Of a stretch of 64,000 nt of DNA, positions 45,238-55,999 are shown piece by piece (the stretch's first letter is position 1; each line of letters opens with the position of its first letter). The stretch lies in NCBI GenBank assembly GCA_021292165.1, contig CM037877.1:163738242-163802241 (forward strand), in the 5' to 3' direction. The stretch is from Shinisaurus crocodilurus (taxonomy: Eukaryota > Chordata > Lepidosauria > Squamata > Shinisauridae). The notes beneath the pieces are model-generated. The model worked only from the letters and a program-made list of their open reading frames with translations, made no database searches and had not been told where the DNA came from. Both the position numbers and the translations under genes were made by a program.

Positions 45238-45945
45238 CTTTGATTAGTTTAGGTATAGTATTACTATAGTAGGATGACGCCTACCAAATTTCAGACAAAT
45301 AGGCCCAGGGTATGTGTGTTTGTTTGTTTTGTGCAAGTAGCCTGTGCTGTGCAGTTTGATTTTCTTAAAAAGGAAACTGTTAATAACTTTTGTATCTCTT
45401 GGAAGGATTGGATCAAACCTACAAACATAGGACTACACTGCATTGTGTAGCTCCCGGTCATGTGAACTCACCCTCAGTGCAGGAAAGGGAAATGTTGCCA
45501 ATGAGGTGCAGGAGCCCCTCATATGGTTCGGTACACAGGGCTAGCAACAAGGAGTTCAGGGCCCGGTGCATTTTTTGTATGCAGTCCACATTCAAACTCT
45601 GACCACATGACAGCCCCTCTGAGCTCTGCTGCCCTGCCAATACAAGACACCTTTCCCATACAGATCCATCCCTCAAAGATGACTGCACACAAAAGGAAAG
45701 TGGATCAGTCCTTGAATTTCCTACATCCTGGTGATAATGTCACAATTGGCCCACCTTTTTGCCTGTTCAACTTGTTCACACAATTATCATTGCAGTAATG
45801 CACGTCATAATCATGTTGTGATCTTTTTGTTCTGTTGCATTGCAATATATGTACTTGTTCTTCAACAAAATATATGTTTCCAAAAGATCTGACTGTACAT
45901 AGGAATAGACTGGCCTGAGTGCACCATGATGCTGTTATATATAGT
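45238..45945. other. Unassigned
   Basis: No gene or repeat recognised. Confidence 0.4.
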
Positions 45946-45951
45946 TAAAGG

Positions 45952-46012
45952 TAACCAGGCTTCAGCCTGATCTGGTTCCTGAATGGGAGACCACTTGGGA
46001 AGAGCAAAGTGT
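45952..46012 (+). repeat. 5S-rRNA-like SINE head fragment
   Basis: CAGCCTGATCTGGTTCCTGA, then ATGGGAGACCACTTGGGAA, resembles the 5S rRNA C-box region. It is followed by an ATTT-rich LINE tail (46016-46145). The CR1 tail seen in the two other 5S copies is absent. Confidence 0.5.
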
Positions 46013-46239
46013 AATTTATTTATTATTTTATTATTTCATTTCTATTGAATAAATTTACATACCACTTACCATATTTAGAAATAATATCTCTAAGCCATTT
46101 GCAGGAAGATTAAAATACATTAAAATACATCATAATAAATAAATAAATATTCATATTAAACATTTTTTCAAGCCCGCTAACGACAATGACACATAGATTT
46201 TATATAAGCAGGGGGGGGAAAGAGAGAAAATCCAGTCAA

Positions 46240-47030
46240 AGAAACCTACTAAAAGTGAAAAGGTGGCTGGTCCTCAAAATGTTAAAGAATTAATTGTAAA
46301 TTTGTTAACGGCAGGTAGATTAATGATAGCAAGAAAATGGAAAGATCAGCAAGTTTTCTCTATCACTGACTGGTATAAAGAAGTCTGGGATATGGCTTTA
46401 AATGATATGTTAACTTGCAATATCAAATGTAAAAGGGGACAGTTAAGGAAAAACCATTTTAAGGATATTTGGGGTTTATTTTTGGATTTTGTGTTAAAAA
46501 AAATAATAATCTTATATTTATTAATCACCCATCTGGCCGGTCACCCGGCCAGATAAGGGGAAAGGCAGTATGCCGTGTCAATAAATAAGGGGAAAGGGAG
46601 TATGCCGTGTCAAGATATGTTGTATTTTTGGAATAATGAATAATTATATATTATAGAGATAGAATGTACAGTCATGCCTTGGATTGAGAGCATAATTTGT
46701 TCCGGAAACGTGCTTGTAATCCAAAACACTCTTATATCAAAACGAAATCCCCCAAAAAAAATTTGTACAGAGATTTTAATTTAAGCCGTACTACAGTACT
46801 TGTATTGCAAGACGTCGCTTGTATATCAAGTCAAAAATAAATAAATAAATATTTTAAAATTTGCTTGTCTTGCAAAACGCTCTCAAACCAAGTTACTTGC
46901 AATCCAAGGTATTACTGTACTATATGGTCCCGTGGTGATGGGAGCACTATATAAGTTGTATGTTTGTTATTTAGTTGTTTTATATATTGTTTTTAAAAAA
47001 TTAAATAAAAATTATTTAAAAGAAAAGAAA
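46240..47030 (+). mobile_element. L1-type LINE, 3' end, with insertions
   Basis: The frame from about 46263 reads LIVNLLTAGRLMIARKWK, then ITDWYKEVWDMALNDMLT and HFKDIWGLFLDFVLKK, the C-terminal end of L1 ORF2. The 3' UTR and A-rich tail continue to about 47030. An L2-type tail (46500-46555) and a Tigger-like MITE (46669-46917) are inserted, and a 26-bp unit containing AGTATGCCGTGTCAA is duplicated at 46556-46613. The fragment is 5'-truncated and not coding-competent. Confidence 0.75.
46669..46917. mobile_element. Tigger-like MITE, intact copy, 249 bp
   Basis: It starts CAGTCATGCCTTGGATTGAG and ends CAATCCAAGGTATTACTG, flanked by TA on both sides. It is colinear with the outer copy at 25009-25494 and has the same length as the inner copy at 25222-25470. 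Confidence 0.9.
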
Positions 47031-47069
47031 AAAGAAGCCTACTAAAAGTGGATAGCAAAAGACTCTGGC

Positions 47070-47435
47070 CACAGGAACAAGCATAGGAAGCTGATTTACA
47101 CTGTGTCTAACTAGCTCAGTGGTGTCTACACCAGCCTTCCCCAGCCCGGGGCCCTCCAGATGTTTTATTCTGCTCCCATCAACCCCAGCTAGCATGGCCA
47201 ATGGTTGTGTATGATGGGAGTTGTAGTCTAAAGCATCTGCAGGCCACTAGTTTGGGGAGGTCTGGGCTGTACCGTGTGGCAGAAACGCTCAACGGTTTCA
47301 GGCAGGAGTCTTTTCCAGCCCTACCTGGACTCCTGGATGCCGGGGGAATGAACCTGGGGGGACCGTCTGCATGCAAGCAAAGCAGCCGCTCTACCACTAA
47401 GCCATGGCCTTCCGCTGCTGCGAGGTCAGCTCACA
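47070..47435 (-). repeat. tRNA-derived SINE (family S1), split by a family H MITE
   Basis: Read on the minus strand, CTCTACCACTAAGCCATGGC (plus-strand text near 47390) is the tRNA-like head, CAGGAGTCTTTTCCAGCCC is the body, and ATAGGAAGCTGATTTACAC near 47086 is the tail. All three match the copy at 60840-61095. The MITE at 47132-47264 interrupts the body. Confidence 0.78.
47132..47264. mobile_element. Family H hAT MITE inserted in the SINE
   Basis: The ends CAGCCTTCCCCAGCCCGG and TTTGGGGAGGTCTG are inverted. The flanks GTCTACAC and GGCTGTAC match at only 5 of 8 positions. The interior has the CCCATCAACCCC and ATGGGAGTTGTAGTC arms of the family. Confidence 0.75.
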
Positions 47436-47439
47436 AGCC

Positions 47440-47900
47440 AAAGGCCTGTCGGAATAAAAACGCTGTTCCCCGTCAGTGGGATGCCATCGACGAAGGGACT
47501 AGAAGGGAGTTCCCGACCCTGGGCACAGCCATAGAGCAGGCTCTCGCTGGCTGGAGTCCCCCACCAATGTGGGCAGATCCTGGCAGGACGGAAAGAACAA
47601 AGCTCTCAAAATTCTGGCAGGCTTGCATAGGAGCAGACAGTCTTTCCAGTCACCTGGTCCAAAGCCTTTTGTTTTGGGTGTTTAGAAGTCTTTGAACTGT
47701 GCCCAGAAAAAGACCAGTAGCCAATGAAGCTGTTGCCACATAGGGGTCAGACACAGTCCCCTATAACCAGTCCTGGTCAACCCAACAACAGCCTGGCTGC
47801 GGTGTGCAGCCTGGACCAGCTGAAGTCTTTGAGCAGCCTTCAAAGGCAGCCCCGCTTAGAGCGCATCATCACGGGAATCCAAATGAGTTGTACACGCGGC
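47440..47900 (-). mobile_element. L2-type LINE, 3' fragment
   Basis: TGGACCAGCTGAAGTCTTTG, then AGCAGCCTTCAAAGGCAGCC and CTTAGAGCGCATCATCA near 47810-47870, parallels the end of the copies at 9880 and 50820. The frame is heavily decayed. Confidence 0.6.
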
Positions 47901-48290
47901 CAATAAATAAAATAGTGTTGCATTCAATGTTAGTAATAGCGTAGGACTCATTCATTTCAATGGGTCTACTCTAAATAGGACTAGTCGTTGGGTGAGAAGC
48001 GGTATATAAATATTGCTAATTAAAAAAACAAATACAACCCATCATATGATTTGTATAGCTATATGATTTGTATAGCTATATGATTTCAAGGTAAAATGTC
48101 TGGTTCCTGCATTCCATCCATATACCACATCCATCTTATACTTAGCAGATTGCTTTTTAAGGCAGATAAGAGAGACCAAAATGTGTTCTTCTGATCCCAA
48201 ACTGTACACCAGCTTCACTTCATTACTTTGCTCATCTACCACAGCAAACCTGGATGAGAACGCTCAAAGCACGTAACAGGAAGTCTAGAG

Positions 48291-48400
48291 CAGTGTTCTC
48301 CAACCTTGGGTCCCAGATGTTTTTGGCCTACAACTCCCAGCATGCCCCAGCCAGCTACGCTGGCCAAAAACATCTGGGGACCCAAGGTTGGAGAACACTG
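48291..48400. mobile_element. 110-bp hairpin MITE (hAT-type), copy 2
   Basis: The ends CAGTGTTCTCC and GGAGAACACTG are perfect inverses, with the same length and arms as 11170-11279. The flanks GTCTAGAG and CTCTAGAG are an 8-bp duplication with one mismatch. The centre, AGCATGCCCCAGCCAGCT, differs from copy 1. Confidence 0.85.
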
Positions 48401-48408
48401 CTCTAGAG

Positions 48409-49843
48409 AGACGCAACTGTCCCACTGAAATGGGAAGTTTCCTCTTCTCTCATCTCAGCCGTGTATGCCTGAACTCCATTACCTTCCTAGACTGAAACTG
48501 ACAAAACTCTGAGTATCACATATCTCTCTCCCAGTCATCTTGAACAGATCTTGTTAGTGCACATTAGAACTTGTTAAAGATTAATTCTTAAAGCAGACTC
48601 AAGCTTTCTTTCCTGACAAAGGAAACATCAATTATAGGCTCACACATAAACTTTGCCCCTTTCTTGAATACTTGCTGCCCTTTATAAATCTTAGATTTCT
48701 TCCCCGTGAGTGTGTTCAAAGGAGAGATTTCATTGCCTCCAGGGGTTGTTAAACTGATTGCAGTACCACGTATTTAGAGCAGTTCAGTGGGAATTAAGCT
48801 GGTTCAGTGCTGTCAGACCTAGAATATAGCTGTCAAATAGCATTACAAGTAAAACACCCTTGATAAGAAATAATGACCAGACGTCAATCTGGTATTCACT
48901 GGCGGCACTGTAGGCCCGGCTGGCCAATGAAAAATGCAATATTTGGTCCATTATGGCACCATGCTCTTAAGATACTGCAGCTCCAATTGCATCATTGCTT
49001 CTATTCAGTTTATTTTTTAAAGGCATTATATAACATGACATTTTTCTCAGGCCAGCTGCAAGAAAAGCATATCAGACCTTAAACAGCTGTTCCATAGCCC
49101 ATTTAGCTTTTAAAATATAACGTCACTTTTTCTTTTTCCTTTTAAGGAGGGGGGGGAGAAAAGGAAGGATGAGAATTCAGAAACAGCAAACACACTTGAT
49201 CAGGCTATTTTATAGCAGCAAAGATTTCAACCTTTTAAAAAAAAAAAATTGCAGTGCTATGGTATAGCTCCTTGCTTCTGTTATGTTGTAGACAGCCAAG
49301 GCATTCCATCTGAGCATAAAGAACCAAGGTTGGAATCCTATGCACATTTGCCAGTGAATTCAGAAACATCTACTTTTAAGCAAACACACATTGGATCAGG
49401 ATCCACATCACCAATGACTTTTTAGAAAGCAGTTGTGCTATCTAAATATGTATTATTGTTGTCTTTAATGTATTATTTATTATTGTCAGCCATCTTGCAC
49501 ACCATTTCCTTGGTAGAAAGGTTGGATATAAATCAAATAATAAATAAATAAATATCCTGAATTAAAATTAATATAGATCTAAATATGTGCAAGCTGGCAT
49601 TAATCTACAAAGGTCAGTGGCTATATCAGCTACATCTTTACAGCATATTTGAAAATGACAAACTATAAATGTGTACTGTTCTTTTCCATTAGCATTACTA
49701 CCTACAGTTGATAGTGATCATTTAATTAACAAATCATAGGCTGCCTGACCTATGCGATGGAAGCAGGTTCATTAGGTAGGTATCAATTCATTGGTTTTGC
49801 CTGCTGAGATCCACACAATACCCCGAAATAAAACAGAGAAATC

Positions 49844-49846
<3 letters not shown>
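48409..49846. other. Mostly unassigned, with short SINE/LINE tail pieces
   Basis: 48420-49300 is repeat-poor. A P2-like unit is at 49328-49400. A tail (GTTGGATATAAATC plus AAAT repeats) is at 49520-49550. Confidence 0.4.
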
Positions 49847-49875
<29 letters not shown>

Positions 49876-49915
49876 GGATGGATAGATGGATGGATGGATA
49901 CACACACACACACAC
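49847..49915. repeat. (GATA)n, (GGAT)n and (CA)n compound microsatellite
   Basis: GATA units to about 49874, then GGAT units, then a short CA array. Confidence 0.95.
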
Positions 49916-50121
49916 ATGAGCCATTGATGTCTTGGGAGAAAGTGCATCATTTGCAAATACTCAGGAAGATTAGAAAATTATGTGGGGGCTGCATCCTGAT
50001 CGCCATTGTGCTCACCAGGGATTCCCATTGATTCACAAATCTGAGGCCAAATGGGATTCAGTGCATTTCAAACCACATTAATTGGATGATAGAGGCCAAA
50101 ATGGAAGGAATGATGAGATAG

Positions 50122-50124
<3 letters not shown>

Positions 50125-50166
<42 letters not shown>
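50125..50166. repeat. (CA)n microsatellite
   Basis: A CA array of about 40 bp just before the L2-type tail. A second array lies inside the tail at 50301-50324. Confidence 0.95.
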
Positions 50167-50167
<1 letters not shown>

Positions 50168-50194
50168 CTAGTAAACAAACTGCTATTTATTTAT

Positions 50195-52245
50195 TTTATT
50201 TTATTTATTTATTTATTTTTATTTATTATATGTATGAATCGCCCATCTGGCCAGACATCCGGCCACTCTGAGCGATGTACAGTCCAATAAAATACAGGGA
50301 CACACACACACACACACACACACAGTATAAAACACAATTAAAAACAGTACAAAACTTAAAAATCCTAACCCACCCCATATTCCTGCCTGAAAAGCCACGT
50401 TTTTAATGCCCAGCGGAAGCTAATCAAGGAAGGGGCATGGCGGAGTTCACTGGGGAGAGAGTTCCATAAATTGGGGGCTGCCACAGAAAAGGCAGCCTTT
50501 TAAGATTTTTCTGGTTTCTCTGGCTGATGGGGCAGGGAGAAGGCCATACGTGGCAGATCTTGTTGAGCAGCCTACTTGATGTTGCTGGAGGTGCTCCTTG
50601 AGATAAACTGGACTGGAGCCGTATAGGGTTTTAAAGGTCAATGCCAACACCTTGAATTCAGCTCAGCAAGCAACTGGTAGCCAGTGCAGCTCCTTGAGCA
50701 CTGGCGTGATGTGATCACGCCAGCGGCAGCCTTTAACCAAGCGAGCTGCTGCATTCTGTACCAGCTGCAACTTCCGAACCGTCTTCCAGGGTAACCCTGC
50801 AGTAGAGCGCATTACAGTAGTCTAGGCGAGAGGAGACCAAGGCATGAACCACTGATGGGAGCAGATGATTAGGAAGGTAGGGGTGCAACTGCCGCATCAG
50901 ATGGAGCTGATACAGCGCCGGCTGGCTCACAGCTGACACTTGACCCTCCATGGACAGCTGGGAGTCTAGAATGACCCCCAAGCTGCGGACCTGGTCCTTC
51001 AGGGGTAGATGTACCCCATTCAGCACCAGGTCAACATCCCCTAACCTCCCCTTGTCTCCCACCAGAAGTACCTTGGTCCTGTCGGGGTTCAGTTTCAACA
51101 TGTTCCTTCCCATCCAGCCCCCCACTGCCTCCAGGCACTTGGACAGGGTTTCAACAGCCAACCTTGGTGAGGACTTGAAGGAGAGGTAGAGCTGTGTGTC
51201 ATCCACATATTGATGACAGCGCACCCCAAACCTCCTGATGATAGCTCCCAGCAGCTTCAGGTAGATGTTAAATAACATCGGGGAGAGGATGGAACCCTGC
51301 GGCACCCCACAAATGAGCGGCCGAGGGTCCGAAGCCTCCTCCCCAAGAACTACCCTCTGGTACCTTCCAGAGAGGAAGGAGCGGAACCACTGCAATACAG
51401 TGCCTCCCATGCCCAACCCCTCCAGGCGGTCCAGGAGGATACCATGGTCAACAGTATCAAAAGCCGCTCAGAGATCGAGGAGGACTAGAAAAGAGCATTT
51501 GCCCCTATCCAAAGCCCTCCTCATATCATCCACCAAGGCGACCAAGGCTGTTTCTGTCCCATGTCCAGGCCTGAAGCCCGACTAGCATGGATCTAAGTAA
51601 TCGGCTTCATCCAAATGTGCCTTCAACTGAGCCACCACCACTCGCTCAATCAGCTTGCCCAGAAATGGCAAATTGGAGACTGGGCGAAAGTTGTTCAAAT
51701 CTTGGGGATCTAAGGAGGGCTTCTTTAGAAGCGGTCTTATTACTGCCTCCTTAAGGGCTGATGGCATCACTCCCTCCTCGAGGGAGGCATTCACTACCGC
51801 CCTGATCTCCCCACCCAGTTTTTCCCTGCAGCTCATAACAAGCCAGGATGGGCAAGGATCAAGCAAGCAGGTGGTCAGCTTAACAGAAGAAAGCACCTTG
51901 TCCACTTCACCAGAAGGAAGAAGCTGGAACTGATTCCACAAAACCGGACTGCCACTGGCCTGCTCCCATTCACCCACTGTGTCCATGACGCACGGAATCC
52001 CACTCCTAATCTGATCAATTTTATCTGCAAAGTGCTTTGCTAAAGCCTCCCAGGAGGCTTTAGACTGTTCCAATGGATCCGGAGCAACTGGACCGACCAG
52101 GCTCCGGACCACTTGGAACAGCCTCCTGGGGCAGCACTCCGCAGACGTGATGGAGGCAGCATAGAAATTCTTCTTTGCTGCCTTCACTGCCACGCCACCT
52201 GGTAGGCTGAAGACGCAGCTCTGACCTATGATTTTCTTCACATGA
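50195..52245 (-). mobile_element. L2-type LINE, 5'-truncated, about 2 kb
   Basis: This is the best-preserved LINE in the window. From right to left on the minus strand it has the end of the linker, the reverse transcriptase, the C-terminal region and an AT-rich 3' tail with CATCTGGCCAGACATCCGG. The apurinic endonuclease domain is missing. The 3' part is closely related to 9275-9880. It is probably a recent insertion by the standards of this window. Confidence 0.88.
50790..52245 (-). pseudogene. L2-type reverse transcriptase with two in-frame stops
   Basis: One frame runs through the whole domain. EAVIRPLLKKPSLDPQDLNN and FRPVSNLPFLGKLIERVV form the N-terminal blocks. SGFRPGHGTETALV is followed by LLDL-AAFDTVDH (motif A), GVPQGSILSPMLFN (motif B) and YVDDTQLY (catalytic YxDD, near 51200). 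NMLKLNPDRTKVLLVG and SSRLDYCNALYC follow. TAG at 51582-51584 replaces the Gln before SGFRPG. TGA at 51468-51470 replaces the residue after LLDL. A frameshift near 50800 throws VRKLQLVQN out of frame, and the C-terminal block continues in another frame (50447-50650). Confidence 0.88.
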
Positions 52246-52259
52246 CAGCTTGACCCAGA

Positions 52260-54532
52260 AATCATACATGAGCTCTGCCTTGGGTTGTTTGTGGTTAAGA
52301 AACCATGGTTTGTTAGTGCAGCTGGGTTTGTATATCATGCCAACCCAGAATTCAACAACTGATGGGTTAAATAAACTCTGGGTTAGCATTATGTGCAAAC
52401 CAGGCCACTGTTGGAATGGGGGGGAATAGGTTTTCATCCCTACCGCATTGTTGTCTTCATTTATGAGTGAGCACCATTTATGTATATGGAAGAAAGTAAA
52501 AGGGTGCATTCATTCAGCAATACTATGGGAGGGTGGGCTCAGCTGGCTCCTGGTGATTCCAGTGTCTAGTTTGTTTAACTTGTCCAACAAAAGTCAACAA
52601 GTACTACTGAGAGCTAAATCACCCCCTCTCTGTAGCCCTACGCATTCCATCTGCATATCCCCACTATGGATTCCACTTCTTGGTAAGACACTAGATCTTG
52701 GGAACCAGCTTGCATAGATCCAGGTGATAAAATTGCATGCCAAAATTCAAACCCACATTCCAATTCCAATGCTGAGTTAAAACAACAACAGCATCATCCT
52801 AATCCCCACTGCCAAGAAAGAGAAATGAACTCGCATTACCTCTGTAGCGCTTTGGCAATAGTGCAAGCTGACACAACTGCTTAAATAACACAGCATTATA
52901 ACCACTTGGTTAGCAAAATAACTGTACCATATCTTGTATTTAATGAAGCAAAATTCTACTCTTTCCTTTAATGACTAACATTCATTATTAATGGCTACAG
53001 TACTGCCAAGGATATTCCCTTTTGGAAGAAATCATAAAAATTAGCCTCCACTTAACGTGGCTCCCCCCCCCCTTTTTTTCCCCCTTTCTTTTTTTCTTTT
53101 TTGCATTAACAATTTGTCAGATCCTCCTGTGGAATGTTTACAGTTCAGGCACTGATGCTGAAATAGTATTTAATTTTTATTTGTTAAGTTTGGTGCATTT
53201 ATTTCAGAAATACACTGAAGCTTAGACATGGGAATAGAGAGTTTGGCCCTGAATAATATGAATAATTTTTCACACAGCTAGAAAAGTAGCAGGAAGATGC
53301 AACATATCTCCAAAAAATCAATCAACTGCCCGAGGCAAGACTTTTTCCTTTCATTTGAAAAGATACGGGAGATAGAAATACGTCCAGAATCGTTTTGTGA
53401 AATTGCGTCCAGTCCAGCAAGCACTGCTGTAGTGCAATGTCCATTCAGTTCAATGAAGCTCCTTCCACAGTCTAGCCTACAAACCCCAGTGAAACAAACA
53501 CAGGTCGTTCGGCTGCAGTTCTCCAAATATTGCTACTCCTGTTTCCATTCTGCATCAGTCAGTCCAGCCATTAGACATTATGATTAACTTGTTTTTAGTT
53601 TTGCAAAATTCTAGTTTATCTCTTGACTGCTATTTTGAATGGCTGAATTAACTTTAGGAAAGGATTAAAAAAAAAAAAAAACCTCCTTTATTACACCTTC
53701 TCAGCATCCATATTTGAAATGTTTTTATTTTTTACAAGCATTATCTTGACTAAAGCCTTTCTTTGGCTAAATTTTTAAATCAGTAAATAAAGGAGAGCAT
53801 CAACACTTGTCAATGTGACACACCTTTGTTGAGTTCAAAATAAAGCCTGTTTCCTGATTAAACGGAGGGTGAATTGTTTTAAAATGGGGCTTTGCTGCCC
53901 TCTGCCGACCAGTTTGAGAAATACAAAAGCAGTAACGCAGAGCTTTAATAGAGCAACTTCTTTCTGTTAGGGCAGGAGGAGGCAACTTTGCCTACTCTTG
54001 GCTGAGATTTGAGACGTTGCCCAGTTAAAGTGGAAGAAAATGGCTCCCACGCTTTCCCTCCGCAGTCCTATTGGCTGCTTCCTCAGAATACTGAGAAAAA
54101 TAACTTTAGCAGAAAGATGAAGCCTTTCAAGTTTCACAGAACATTTTTCCAGTCCAAACAAATAACAGCCACGAACCCAACCTTGGTATTGTAAGGGTGT
54201 TTTATATTCCCTACCCCCTCCTTATATGTAAAAGTTACAGGTAGATCATGATCTAGCTGAAGTGACTAAAAGGTAAATTTTGGTTTATTGTATTGAGATT
54301 GTATTTGTTGCCCAACCAACAGTTCTGTGTAACTTCAAACACTTGCACACCATCAGATGTTGGTCCAGTAAAAGCAAATTATTCACTGGCCCCAACTCTG
54401 CAGCAACTCTATCAAAACGATTGATTTCCCAGAGAAATTTATCTCCACCTTTCATAATGCTAGAACTCTGGACCCACAAGTGAAATTGAATGAAAATAGG
54501 ATAGGATAGACAAAAATAAAGACTGCCTCATA
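52260..54532. other. Mostly unassigned
   Basis: 52290-52400 (GAAACCATGGTTTG, then GTGCAAACCAGGCC) resembles the element at 11030. From 52740 to 54230 there is no recognisable repeat apart from homopolymers, and no exon is supported. It is a candidate conserved block. Confidence 0.4.
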
Positions 54533-54540
54533 CCATACAT

Positions 54541-54848
54541 TGGGGGGGGGGAGGCAAAGTGGTGCCTGTGGGCTCCAATGTGCCCCTGGACAACTTGCTT
54601 GGTGCCTACCAAGGTGCCCACCTTTAAAAGAATTGACACTTTTTTACCAGCAGCTGGTGTTGAAAACTGTGGGTCCAAAGAATTTAGTGTGTTGAGGCTC
54701 AGCCCCCATCTCTGCCTTGTACTCCATCTTTGGGGCAGGTTGCTTGTCCTTTGCCACACCTCCCATGGCAGCCATTTTGTGGTGGTGCCGAGGACAGTTT
54801 CTCAAATGGTCAAATGTGCCCACAGCCAAAAAATGATGCCTACCCCTG
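54541..54848. mobile_element. Non-autonomous hAT-like element, 308 bp
   Basis: It is flanked by a perfect 8-bp duplication, CCATACAT (54533-54540 and 54849-54856). The right end GATGCCTACCCCTG and the left end GGGGGGAGGCAAAGTGGTG are imperfect inverses, with GTGGGC just inside both. It has no transposase. Confidence 0.78.
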
Positions 54849-55149
54849 CCATACATAATTAACTTCTAGAATTTGCTGCTACAAGAAGTAGAGATGGTCC
54901 ACTGGCTTTGATGGCTTTAAAGAGGGATTAGACAAATGCAGGAAGCCCAGATCTATCATCAGTTATTTCTCACCATAGCTAAAAGAAACTTCCAAGAAGG
55001 GGGTTGGGGAAATTAGGGGGATGTTGTGCCTTCATGCTTCTGCATTTCCTGGAGGCATCTGTGTGTGTATGCGTGTGTATGTGCTTTTTTTTTTTTAAGG
55101 GGTGGGGAATTCTTGGCTAGATGGACCCTTAGACTGATCAAGCAGGGAA

Positions 55150-55215
55150 TCTTCCAAGGGATTGTATCCAATGTTAGTCTAATATAAGTCCCATTCTTTT
55201 CAATAGGTCTACTCA
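55150..55215. repeat. Short repeat fragment of the 30148 type
   Basis: GATTGTATCCAATGTTAGTC, then AATAGGTCTACTCAAAGTAG. The same words occur at 43215-43250. Confidence 0.5.
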
Positions 55216-55535
55216 AAGTAGTTCCAAAGTTCTTCTTTATCACCAAACTACTGGAAAGGGGGAAGTGTTCTTCAAAGCACTGAGCTCTCATTCAGGGTTT
55301 TAAGAACAAAATTAAGATGTCTTCTTTTAATGCTCAAAAGGTGGCCATTATTGCCATTGGTAGCTACTTTCCCAGAGTGTGCCAGGATTCAAGCCACACC
55401 TATAAAGCCGGAAGCTTCCAACTCCCAGATGTGTGTGGTTCGACAGCTGTGGTTTGACAACAGTTCCTCAGTGGGAAGAGAAATGCTCACTGCTAAACTT
55501 CTAGGCCAACTTTATCTTCACAAAGACTTGGGACA

Positions 55536-55690
55536 CAGAATCACAGAATACGTAGAGTTGGAAGGGGCCTATAAGGCCATCGAGTCCAACCCCCTGCTCA
55601 ATGCAGAACAGATGTGGGCAGCCCAGGCAGTCACCCATCCAAGCAGTGACCCGGCTCATACCTGCTTAGCTTCAGCATGTGGCCTGCATT
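55536..55690 (-). repeat. 5S rRNA-headed SINE with CR1-type tail, copy 2
   Basis: On the minus strand, CTGAAGCTAAGCAGGTATGA and TGCTTGGATGGGTGACTGCC match the 5S rRNA A-to-C box region. A spacer of about 15 bp is followed by the CR1 end (TTGAGCAGGGGGTTGGACTC, GGCCCCTTCCAACTCTACG) and octamer-like repeats (ATTCTGTG twice). The arrangement is as at 35041-35190. Confidence 0.78.
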
Positions 55691-55699
55691 ATGTGCTCT

Positions 55700-55999
55700 C
55701 AACGCCACATATTAGAAGTGATAGGTCGAATGCAAATTGTTTATTCATTTAGGTCTCATTTATGTTTCATTTAGGTCTCCATATCCAGGCTCTTGGACAC
55801 GATCATGAAAAGTCTGACAAGGTGCAATAACATGAAGATGAACACTGTGTGGAGTGGAGATGTTATATCCTGTATTTAGACAAAACATTCACTGATAAAT
55901 GGCCCATGCACACACTTTGGGAAAAAGCATTCTCTTTATTTGACCTGTTTTTGCATTTTTTTTGTTAAAGAATCTCACTTAAGACTGAGATGTTGTTGG
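55700..55999. other. Unassigned
   Basis: Nothing recognised beyond short direct repeats of CATTTAGGTCTC near 55750-55780. Confidence 0.4.
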
